A DNA stretch of 35,809 nucleotides from JANMDR01 sp031376425 (GTDB lineage: Bacteria; Pseudomonadota; Gammaproteobacteria; Burkholderiales; Usitatibacteraceae): assembly GCA_031376425.1 (NCBI GenBank), contig JANMDR010000204.1:1-35809 (forward strand). Reading direction: 5' to 3'. A program made the translations under genes and the position numbers. The notes below the pieces were generated by a model. That model worked only from the letters and a program-made list of their open reading frames with translations. It was not told the DNA's origin and searched no databases. Positions 18,419-24,814 of this stretch are shown piece by piece (the stretch's first letter is position 1; the number at the start of each line of letters is the position of its first letter).

Positions 18419-18538
18419 TTTCGCCACCATAATCGTTTCTTAGAAGTACACAATAAGTGATTTTATAGTGCTTTTAAGTCGCTAGCAAACATCTCATAAT
18501 GTGGGCTTCATCATTCAATCCACGCAATGAGGGTCGCC
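18419..18538. promoter_or_regulatory. Divergent control region between LysR gene and oxidoreductase operon
   Basis: This 120-base space must hold the promoters of both divergent genes. An AT-rich dyad ATAA-N6-TTAT near 18451-18464 is a possible LysR-type operator, but it is short and does not exactly fit the T-N11-A rule. The assignment rests on gene arrangement more than on sequence. Confidence 0.35.
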
Positions 18539-19594
18539 ATGTTATCTCTTTCAACTACCCCAAGTTTGCCAGCAACACTCAATAATATGCGCTGGATCTA
18601 CCAGCGCCATCCAGAGGGCGTGGTAGATGTGGAACACTATCAATTACGCGAAGATTCAATACCTACAGTGCTTGCGCTTGGCGAGGTGCTGATTGCATTA
18701 CGCTACATCAGTGTTGACCCTTATATGCGTATCAATCAGTCATTGAAGCCGACCTATAACGAGCTGCCACATCCGTTGAATACGGTGCAATCGGCTGGTG
18801 GTGTGGGTAAAGTGATTGCTTCTAATGCACCCAATTTCATAGCCGGTGATTGGGTAGAAGGCATGATGGGATGGCAAACCCACGCGGTAATGCACCATAG
18901 CACTTTACGTAAGCTTGATCCCGCACTGGCACCCGTCAGCACCGCATTGGGCGTGCTCGGCATGCCTGGGCGCACGGCATGGTTTGGCTTGATGGAATCG
19001 GGTAAACCACATGCGGGTGAAGTGGTGGTGGTGTCAGGGGCAGCTGGTGCCGTTGGCTCGCTAGTGGCGCAGTTTGCCAAACGGCAGGGCTGTCGCGTGT
19101 TAGGTATTGCTGGCGGTGAGGCCAAGTGTAATTGGCTGCGTGATACCTTAAAACTTGATTGGGCCATTGATTACAAATCTCATACAAGTGCAGGTAGTTT
19201 GCAAGCGCAAATTAAAGCGCTCACTGGCGGCGTGGACGTGTATTTTGATAATGTAGGTGGTATGGTCACTGACGCCGTAATACCTATTATTAACCGCCGC
19301 GCACGCATCGTAATTTGCGGCACAATTAGTCAATATTCGGGTGGCTTAGACAATCCTGAAATGGGGCCGCGATTCTTGCATCATATGCTCTATCAGCGTG
19401 CCACGATTCAAGGCATGTTGGCGCGTGATTATGTGCATCGTTTGGATGAAATGTTGCGTATCGTCGCGCCATGGGTGAGGACGGGCGAAATTGTTGCAGA
19501 AGAAACAATAGTGGCAGGGTTTATGCATTTGCCAGCGACGCTCAATCGTTTATTTACGGGTGATCATCGCGGTAAATTAATTGTTAAAGTTTAA
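18539..19594 (+). CDS. MDR-superfamily NADPH-dependent oxidoreductase (CurA/PTGR-like)
   Basis: A 351-residue zinc-independent medium-chain reductase of the leukotriene B4 12-hydroxydehydrogenase/curcumin reductase group, which reduces activated C=C bonds of alpha,beta-unsaturated carbonyls with NADPH. Motifs: ISVDPYMRINQS near residues 64-75, the nucleotide-binding VVSGAAGAVGSLVAQFAKRQ with GIAGGEAKCNWL, and VDVYFDNVGG then ICGTISQY. No zinc ligands of classical alcohol dehydrogenases are seen. Start 18539 is favoured over an ATG at 18527 because GAGG lies 6-7 bases before it and none precedes the earlier ATG. It opens an operon: the next gene starts 11 bases downstream. The exact substrate cannot be told. 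Confidence 0.88.
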   Translation: MLSLSTTPSLPATLNNMRWIYQRHPEGVVDVEHYQLREDSIPTVLALGEVLIALRYISVDPYMRINQSLKPTYNELPHPLNTVQSAGGVGKVIASNAPNFIAGDWVEGMMGWQTHAVMHHSTLRKLDPALAPVSTALGVLGMPGRTAWFGLMESGKPHAGEVVVVSGAAGAVGSLVAQFAKRQGCRVLGIAGGEAKCNWLRDTLKLDWAIDYKSHTSAGSLQAQIKALTGGVDVYFDNVGGMVTDAVIPIINRRARIVICGTISQYSGGLDNPEMGPRFLHHMLYQRATIQGMLARDYVHRLDEMLRIVAPWVRTGEIVAEETIVAGFMHLPATLNRLFTGDHRGKLIVKV

Positions 19595-19605
19595 GAGGCT
19601 TAGTC

Positions 19606-20382
19606 ATGATGCGATCATTATTTGCTGTTTTTTTAGGTGCTAAATTTGCGACCTTGTTTGCGCCAACTATTTATGTGTTGTTAATGCTGGGACTTACTAG
19701 TTTTCCAACCGGAGCAAGTGCCACAAGAAATCCCGCGCCGCCGGGCTTCGGCTCCCACGGTATGGCGGTTTTTGGCGGTGTGGATGGTTTGTATGCAGCA
19801 CATTTACCGATGTTTCATGCACCGCATGATGTGCAAATGATTATTCGCTTTCGCCTAAAAGACGCGGTAACTGATTTGGCCTTGCGTAAGAATTTAAGCG
19901 CGAAGCCAGCGCTTTGGACGCTCGATCCTGAAGCATTCGATTTATATAGTTTTGCACCGCAGCACGCAGCACCGCTGACACAGTTTCAAGCGCGTTTTGT
20001 GCAGGGGCATTTTGAGCGTGGCGGTAAGGAACAATACATAAAGCAAACGGTAATCGTTGAGGAGGTAATTTTTTACCGGCGGCTTGACTTTGCTAAACGC
20101 GTGGAAACGGCGGGACGATATCTAAAGATCGGTAGCCAGCATGAACAGTTTCTAATTAAACTAATTGATCGGCGGCCAGACTTTGACATCATTGTGGCAC
20201 TCAATAGGCTGCAAACGCCTGTAAAAAAAGCATCTTCGGCTAGTATCGAGGAAGTAATTGTTCCTAACGACGACTTGAAATCGCCGTCACTGACTGTATT
20301 GCAGAAGGCATTAGATGCGCAAAGTCCTAAGCAATATCGTGTTTCAAGCATTATCTATTTTGAAACTGAAGATTTAAAATGA
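19606..20382 (+). CDS. Conserved secreted protein of unknown function
   Basis: A 258-residue protein with a hydrophobic N-terminal segment (about residues 12-34) that looks like a signal peptide ending near TGASA. The mature part begins RNPAPPGFGSHGMAVFGGVD and contains AAHLPMFHAPHDVQMIIRFR; the His-rich stretch GSHGMAVFGG...LPMFHAPHD could bind metal, but this is only a visual impression. AGAGG precedes the ATG. The gene lies 11 bases after the oxidoreductase and overlaps the next gene by 4 bases (ATGA), so it is translated with the amidotransferase. I do not recognise a named family. Confidence 0.75.
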   Translation: MMRSLFAVFLGAKFATLFAPTIYVLLMLGLTSFPTGASATRNPAPPGFGSHGMAVFGGVDGLYAAHLPMFHAPHDVQMIIRFRLKDAVTDLALRKNLSAKPALWTLDPEAFDLYSFAPQHAAPLTQFQARFVQGHFERGGKEQYIKQTVIVEEVIFYRRLDFAKRVETAGRYLKIGSQHEQFLIKLIDRRPDFDIIVALNRLQTPVKKASSASIEEVIVPNDDLKSPSLTVLQKALDAQSPKQYRVSSIIYFETEDLK

Positions 20383-21140
20383 ACGCCTCAGTAGTGATGC
20401 CAATGCGTTTAACGATTATTCAACATCATCCAGTCGAACATTGCGGCGAAGTTGGCGTCTGGGCGAAGGCGCGCGGCGTGGCGCTAGATGTGTTTCGAGC
20501 TGACTTGGCGCAATTGCCAGATGAAGCAGTCACAGCGGAACAAGCTACAGGGCAACCGATTTTACTGCTAGGTGGCCCCTATCCTTTGGATGTTGTTCCG
20601 AATCCATTAGACTGGTTGCGCAGTGAGCAAGCATGGCTAGCGCAGCGGGTGATGTGCGGCACGCCGGTACTCGGTATTTGTCTTGGTGCGCAATTATTAT
20701 GCATGGCACGTGGTGGCACGGTGAAGTTTATGCCAGCAGCCGAGACCGGCTGGACGAAAATTAAAATTGAAAATAGCGCCCCCATTGAAGCACTGCAATG
20801 GCATGAAGACGAATGTTGCTTGCCAGAAGATGCCCGTCTTATCGGCTTTAGCGAGCAGTGCGCAACTCAGCATTTCACATTCAATAATGCTGCTGGTAGT
20901 GCTACCCAAATCGGGCTGCAATTTCACCCCGAATGGAATGCGCAACTTGTGGATGAATTGAATGCCTATTTTAAAACGAAATCGCCACTACCCATAGTAC
21001 ATCCTAGTGCAGCCGATTGCCTGACATCAGACGCCCGTTTTGTGGCCATCCGCATTTGGTTTTGGGCGTTTCTTGATGCATGGTGGGCGGCATCTACTAA
21101 CAAATATTCCTTGCATTCTCCAGTGCCAGCAAAATCATGA
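20379..21140 (+). CDS. Class I glutamine amidotransferase domain protein
   Basis: A 253-residue stand-alone class I (GATase1) protein related to the GMP synthase/YfeJ-like group. The nucleophile elbow GICLGAQLL has Cys101, and the His-Glu pair is in LQFHPEW (His183, Glu185), so the catalytic triad is complete. No synthase domain is fused; the acceptor is unknown. The C-terminal 50 residues after the triad are low in similarity to the core and hold a Trp-rich stretch (FWAFLDAWWAAS). Start overlaps the upstream stop (ATGA), and its own stop overlaps the ATG of the following small membrane protein, so three genes are translationally coupled. Alternative ATGs at residues 7 and 9 are possible because the core begins at RLTIIQHHP. 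Confidence 0.85.
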   Translation: MNASVVMPMRLTIIQHHPVEHCGEVGVWAKARGVALDVFRADLAQLPDEAVTAEQATGQPILLLGGPYPLDVVPNPLDWLRSEQAWLAQRVMCGTPVLGICLGAQLLCMARGGTVKFMPAAETGWTKIKIENSAPIEALQWHEDECCLPEDARLIGFSEQCATQHFTFNNAAGSATQIGLQFHPEWNAQLVDELNAYFKTKSPLPIVHPSAADCLTSDARFVAIRIWFWAFLDAWWAASTNKYSLHSPVPAKS

Positions 21141-21377
21141 TTTTCAATATCCTCGGTTTTATCGGCGCAGGCGCGATTGTTATTGCCTATGCGCTGCTGC
21201 AGTTTGGTCGATTACAGGCGCAACAGCGCCTCTATTCCGGCCTAAACGCAGCGGGTGCCGCAACTTATCCTCATCTCACTAGTGGTAGAGCCAAATTGGC
21301 CGTCTATCGCCATTGAATCATTCTGGCTGCTCATTAGCGTAATAGGTTTGTTTCGATCAGCAAAGCCAGCACAGTAA
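21137..21377 (+). pseudogene. Frameshifted small membrane protein (CBU_0592-like)
   Basis: Starting at the ATG that overlaps the amidotransferase stop, the frame reads IFNILGFIGAGAIVIAYALL then QFGRLQAQQRLYSGLNAAGAA, and then runs off into an unrelated sequence with a stop at 21314-21316 (59 residues). If one base is removed near 21262-21263 (AA in GCAACTT), the frame continues LILISLVVEPNWPSIAIES then FWLLISVIGLFRSAKPAQ and stops at 21375-21377. The rebuilt 79-residue product has the two-helix pattern of the CBU_0592-like domain (a Trp-Pro-Ser then a second helix). The total length, 241 bases, is 3n+1, as expected for a single inserted base. It is either a recent pseudogene or an assembly error. 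Confidence 0.75.
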
Positions 21378-21406
21378 TTTTCCTTCACCTCATCAGGAAG
21401 CTCAAC

Positions 21407-21889
21407 ATGTATAAAAGTATTCAAAGCACTATCGCTGTTTTAGTTGCCGCAATCGCAATATTCCACGGTGCTGTTGCAACGGCCTCAACAACAGCAGTTA
21501 CACAAAAAAATCCAGAAACGGAACTGGTGCGAAGCGTAGTAGACAATGCTTATTGCCAAGGCGCTTTTAATAAACTTGACACCGTTACGATGGCCACTGG
21601 ATTTCATATTGACTTTGCAATTTTAGGTGCTGATGGCGAGAAGTTAGACAAGTACACCATTAAAGATTGGATCACGGCGATTAATGCGCGTAAAGCCAAG
21701 CCAGGGTTTGATCCCAGCACCGCGGTACGTGATTGTTGTATTTTGCAAATAGACGTAACGAACGGTGTAGCGGCAGTAAAGCTGGAGATTTATCGCCAAG
21801 GTAAAAATATTTATACCGACTATCTATCGCTCATTAAATTTGCATCTGGTTGGAAAATTGTAGCGAAGGTTTATGCTGAACATTCGTAA
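21407..21889 (+). CDS. Secreted NTF2-like / lumazine-binding-type protein
   Basis: A 160-residue protein with a signal peptide (hydrophobic residues about 9-25, cleavage near TAS) and a mature domain of the SnoaL/NTF2-like fold: ETELVRSVVDNAYCQGAFNK (first helix), FHIDFAILGADGEKLDKYTI, and the closing beta strands VTNGVAAVKLEIYRQGKNIY then TDYLSLIKFASGWKIVAKVY. This pattern matches the putative lumazine-binding (DUF4878/Lumazine_bd_2-like) group. GGAAG lies 6 bases before the ATG. It sits 29 bases after the frameshifted gene in the same direction and may be the last gene of that operon. Substrate unknown. Confidence 0.8.
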   Translation: MYKSIQSTIAVLVAAIAIFHGAVATASTTAVTQKNPETELVRSVVDNAYCQGAFNKLDTVTMATGFHIDFAILGADGEKLDKYTIKDWITAINARKAKPGFDPSTAVRDCCILQIDVTNGVAAVKLEIYRQGKNIYTDYLSLIKFASGWKIVAKVYAEHS

Positions 21890-21917
21890 ATAGTCCGCGC
21901 TTCGATTTTGTTTTAAT

Positions 21918-21965
21918 GGTACGGCATGCCACGGTTGTAGAGGCACGGCATGCCATGCCCCTACG
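21918..21965. repeat. REP-like element, copy 1 (degenerate)
   Basis: Contains GGTACGGCATGCCACGGTTG then AGGCACGGCATGCCATGCCC, two linked near-palindromes related to the core GGCACGGCATGCCGTGCC. The same pair, a CGGCATGCCACGGTTGTA-like segment followed by a palindrome, recurs near 22132-22174. Confidence 0.7.
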
Positions 21966-22146
21966 ATGAAAATATGACAGCTTGCATGCGTTCCAACTGT
22001 TGTTACACGATGTCGATCACGGGATACGGCGCTTGCGCCAATACGCTGAGGGAGAATGATTATTCGCCCCTACAAGTCGGGTGACGGATTTCACGATTGC
22101 ATGCGTGCGGTATGTCATGATCGCACGCACACCGCATGCCACGGTT

Positions 22147-22174
22147 GTACGGGCACGGCATGCCGTGCCCGTAC
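22147..22174. repeat. REP-like element, copy 2 (perfect 28-bp palindrome)
   Basis: A perfect 28-bp palindrome with core GGCACGGCATGCCGTGCC and flanks GTACG/CGTAC. It is preceded by CCGCATGCCACGGTTG, shared with copy 1. Other copies lie near 24489, 24665 and 34367. Confidence 0.85.
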
Positions 22175-22332
22175 AAAAGCGGTAGTGAATTTGTAACCCC
22201 TCGTGGACACGCAAAAACGCTTTGACCGCGTTATGACCGCTTTGCCCAAACTATGACACTGCCGTTCCCCCACCAGTGCCTAACCAACGTGAAACGCAGT
22301 ATTTGCCGCGTGGCTGCAACCCACTCCACGCG

Positions 22333-22361
22333 TTGAATAATCCGCAATTTATCCATAATCT
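22333..22361 (+). promoter_or_regulatory. Possible sigma-70 promoter of the NHL gene
   Basis: TTGAAT (22333-22338) and TAATCT (22356-22361) with a 17-base spacer, about 78 bases before the inferred start codon. The -10 match is modest (3/6), so this is only a candidate. Confidence 0.25.
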
Positions 22362-22427
22362 TGCATGCGGTATATCGTTACCATTTCAACAGAATCAACT
22401 AGGAGATCTTTCCCGCAAAACCCATTC

Positions 22428-22441
22428 AAGGAGTCGCAATA
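22428..22441 (+). promoter_or_regulatory. Shine-Dalgarno site that points to an ATA start codon
   Basis: AAGGAG (22428-22433) is followed after five bases (TCGCA) by ATA (22439-22441), exactly where an ATG would be expected and directly before a complete signal peptide. The frame is closed upstream by TAG at 22400-22402, and no ATG, GTG or TTG occurs between that stop and the signal peptide. Confidence 0.7.
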
Positions 22442-24220
22442 CAAACCTTAAAAGCCTTCACCGGTCTCACCGCCGCCCTGTGCGCGGCCACCACACTATT
22501 AATCACCACCCCCACCCTCGCCCAAACCGTTTCCACTCTAGCCGGTACCGGCGTTGCATCATCAACGGGCGATGGCTTTGCCGCCACCGCGGCAACAATT
22601 AACCAGTCTCTCGGTGTGCTAGTTCGCCGCGATGGTAGCGTGCTCATAGCCGAGCAAAATGGCCATCGCGTGCGTAAAATTGATGCCGCAGGCATCATCA
22701 CCACCTTTGCGGGAACGGGTGCAGCAGGTTTCACGGCAAGCGCCGCATTGGCCACTGCTGCAAATTTGAACCAACCCGGCGGCTTGGCGGAAGATGCGGC
22801 TGGTAATGTTTATATTGGCTCGCTCGGTGCCATTCAAAAGGTAAGCGCCAGAGGTGCGCTTTCTACCGTGGCGGGCAATGGCACGCAAACCAATACCGGT
22901 GACGGTGGTTTAGCATCGGGGGCAACGGTACGTTGGCCGATTTCCCTAGCTTTTGATACTGCAGGCAATTTGTTTTTGGCCGATTATATTGCGTCTACCA
23001 TCCGTAAAATTGATGGCACCACCAATATCATTAGCAATATTGCAGGCACAGGCGCTTCTTCCAACAGCGTTGACGGCCCGTCCGCCGCTACCGCAACGCT
23101 CAATATCCCACTCGGGCTATTGATACAAAGCGATGGCAGTCTTCTTGTGGCTGAACGTAGTAGCCAGCGCGTGCGTAAAATTATACCTGGGGGTGCGATT
23201 AGCACCATTGCTGGTCTGTTGGGTGTTGGCACCAGCACTGGTGATGACGGTCTAGCCACCGCAGCGACGCTAAATACACCCAGTGGCCTTGCCAAAGATA
23301 GTAGCGGAAATATATATGTGGGGGATGGGAACGGTAACCGCGTCCGTAAAATTGCCCCTAACGGCATCATTACTACCTTGCTTGGCACCACTGCAGGCGC
23401 AGTGAACTCAACTAGCCCAGCCACCAATGTTGACGGCGCAATCGCCACGGCTACGGTAAACGAGCCGCTGGCTTTTGCCTTAGATGCAGCAGGTAATTTG
23501 TACATTGCTAGCTACAACCGCCATAAGGTACGCAAAATTACCTTCGCAATTATTACCCCTGGCCCGTCGGTATTCAAAAGCTTTGCCAATACCATCACCG
23601 CCGCCAATGGCACCATTAGCCCCGAGGGCGATCAAACCGTACCCTACGGGGGTGTTGTTAAAGTATCCGTAACCACCAAGCCGCGCCATCTGTTACGTGT
23701 AGCCAGCAATTGCGAATACATTAAAACCAACCAACCGGTAGCGTTCGTTCCCATCGGCACCGGCTTAGATACGTATGATGTAACCGTAAACGGTCCCTGC
23801 CAAATGGAAGCCACCTTTACCCCGCTAATTCCCAAGGTAAATGTAAATAGTGAGGCCGCCGCCCTATTTACCGGTGTTGAGCGAACGCAAATTTACGTAG
23901 CACCAACAACTACAGCACAAACTAGCAGCGTCGTCAGCAAGCCCGTAACCTTCAAAGCATGGGTAACCGATATTGCCGGTGTGCCATACGCCAGTACCAC
24001 AAATGTGATTACGTTTAAGGTCAACGGTGTGGCGATTGCGGGTTGTGTGGATGTGCCGCTTACCTTGCGGGCGAGTAATGTTACCCATATCCGTGAAGCC
24101 AATTGCACAACGGTGTTTTCGCCAGCAGGTAATGTGACGATCACATCGGAATTCGCGGGAGATACCTATAACTTTCCGGCAACGTCGAGCGTGTTGAATC
24201 ATAGTGTAGTGGCACAGTAA
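22439..24220 (+). CDS. Exported NHL-repeat beta-propeller protein with Ig-like C-terminus
   Basis: A protein of about 593 residues if read from ATA at 22439. Residues 1-29 form a signal peptide (IQTLKAFTGLTAALCAATTL ... TPTLAQ). Six repeats of about 55 residues follow (about residues 30-370), each with the pattern I/STxAGTG...GDGxxAxAATxNxPxGL, then GNxYxADxxNxRVRKI, an NHL-type six-bladed propeller. Next comes a domain with Cys residues (GTISPEGDQTVPYGG ... CQMEATFTP), like the bacterial repeat found in large surface proteins, and an Ig-like domain near the C-terminus (VTFKAWVTDIAGVPYASTTN). The first conventional start (GTG at 22616) would remove the signal peptide and half of blade 1. It probably acts outside the cytoplasm as a binding scaffold; ligand unknown. 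Confidence 0.82.
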   Translation: MQTLKAFTGLTAALCAATTLLITTPTLAQTVSTLAGTGVASSTGDGFAATAATINQSLGVLVRRDGSVLIAEQNGHRVRKIDAAGIITTFAGTGAAGFTASAALATAANLNQPGGLAEDAAGNVYIGSLGAIQKVSARGALSTVAGNGTQTNTGDGGLASGATVRWPISLAFDTAGNLFLADYIASTIRKIDGTTNIISNIAGTGASSNSVDGPSAATATLNIPLGLLIQSDGSLLVAERSSQRVRKIIPGGAISTIAGLLGVGTSTGDDGLATAATLNTPSGLAKDSSGNIYVGDGNGNRVRKIAPNGIITTLLGTTAGAVNSTSPATNVDGAIATATVNEPLAFALDAAGNLYIASYNRHKVRKITFAIITPGPSVFKSFANTITAANGTISPEGDQTVPYGGVVKVSVTTKPRHLLRVASNCEYIKTNQPVAFVPIGTGLDTYDVTVNGPCQMEATFTPLIPKVNVNSEAAALFTGVERTQIYVAPTTTAQTSSVVSKPVTFKAWVTDIAGVPYASTTNVITFKVNGVAIAGCVDVPLTLRASNVTHIREANCTTVFSPAGNVTITSEFAGDTYNFPATSSVLNHSVVAQ

Positions 24221-24295
24221 AAGGCATCGTTGGGCAGGCGTGTTTACGTAACAGCGTGCCCAACCTACCCCCCCCCTACGTTGCACCGCCGCGCC

Positions 24296-24399
24296 GTAGG
24301 GTGGGCAACGTCTCATTTGCCCACCGTCGGTGTTGATGTACCTGCGCTACCTGCAAATTTGATTACCGATGGTGGGCAAAAAAACGTTGCCCACCCTAC
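24296..24399. repeat. Long nested inverted repeat (hairpin of about 104 bases)
   Basis: Outer arms GTAGGGTGGGCAACG (24296-24310) and CGTTGCCCACCCTAC (24385-24399) pair perfectly over 15 bp. Inner arms TTTGCCCACCGTCGGT (24316-24331) and ACCGATGGTGGGCAAA (24365-24380) pair with one mismatch over 16 bp. Because the motif TTGCCCACC occurs in both arm sets, alternative pairings are possible. It looks like a miniature mobile palindrome or paired repeat units facing each other. Confidence 0.85.
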
Positions 24400-24488
24400 G
24401 ATAATGCCTTGTAGCCCGTAGGGCGTAATTGGGCGCTACACTGATTGCGCCCTACGCGTGCCATACCGGCATCACGGTTTGCCATGAA

Positions 24489-24506
24489 GGCACGGCATGC
24501 CGTGCC
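24489..24506. repeat. REP-like element, copy 3
   Basis: Perfect 18-bp palindrome GGCACGGCATGCCGTGCC; the right flank continues CGTACGG as in copy 2, while the left flank has diverged. Confidence 0.8.
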
Positions 24507-24562
24507 CGTACGGTGCCGCACCACGCTATCAAACCAAACCACCGCCCGACGCCGACCTGCCT

Positions 24563-24587
24563 CCTCTCGCCCCTTGAGGGAGAGAGG
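24563..24587. repeat. Short palindromic hairpin element
   Basis: CCTCTC (24563-24568) pairs with GAGAGG (24582-24587), with an inner CCCT-TG-AGGG pair, giving a nearly complete hairpin. It is unrelated to the REP core and lies between two REP copies. No T tract follows. Confidence 0.6.
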
Positions 24588-24664
24588 CCGGGAGAGAGGG
24601 GGTACGTTGCTGAATGACACCAGCGGCCTATGCCACGATTACCGAAGCACAGCCTGCCACTATT

Positions 24665-24692
24665 GTACGAGCACGGCATGCGGTGCCCCTAC
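24665..24692. repeat. REP-like element, copy 4 (imperfect)
   Basis: Matches the 28-bp REP palindrome with a few changes: GTACGAGCACGGCATGCGGT followed by GCCCCTAC. Same size and centre (GGCATGC) as copy 2. Confidence 0.75.
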
Positions 24693-24814
24693 ACTGCCAC
24701 ACCACGCTATTGAGAGCTGGCACCGTAACACCCAAACCCTGTATCGGTGTAAAGTAGCAGACTCGCTGCTGGGTAACTACTTACGGCACACATCACTATT
24801 CGCATCTTTTTCAA

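Larger units (their letters stand above)
21890..22438. other. Repeat-rich intergenic region before the NHL gene
   Basis: 549 bases without a convincing gene. It holds two REP-like elements (near 21918-21965 and 22132-22174), a perfect 8-bp hairpin TGCGTGCG/CGCACGCA (22102-22109, 22122-22129), a half-element GAATGATTATTCGCCCCTAC near 22054-22073 resembling other dispersed palindromes, and a possible promoter near 22333-22361. A 108-codon open frame over part of this region overlaps the NHL gene's signal sequence in another frame and is not believed. Confidence 0.7.
24221..24814. other. Hairpin- and REP-rich intergenic region between NHL and protease genes
   Basis: 594 bases with no believable gene. 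From left to right: an 8-bp hairpin GTTGGGCA/TGCCCAAC (24229-24236, 24257-24264) just after the NHL stop, a C9 tract (24268-24276), a long nested hairpin (24296-24399), an 8-bp inverted repeat GTAGGGCG/CGCCCTAC (24418-24425, 24448-24455), a REP core (24489-24506), a hairpin near 24563-24587 and another REP copy (24665-24692). Open frames here are translations of the repeats. No clear promoter for the protease gene was found. Confidence 0.75.

Noticed and set aside
22276..22602. A 108-codon plus-strand frame before the NHL gene
   Set aside because: It overlaps the NHL signal peptide and blade 1 in another frame, has a His/Arg/Asn-rich composition and no recognisable motif.
21890..24814. Repeat-rich spaces as a possible CRISPR array
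   Set aside because: The repeats are palindromes at irregular distances with no regular spacers, and no cas gene is present.
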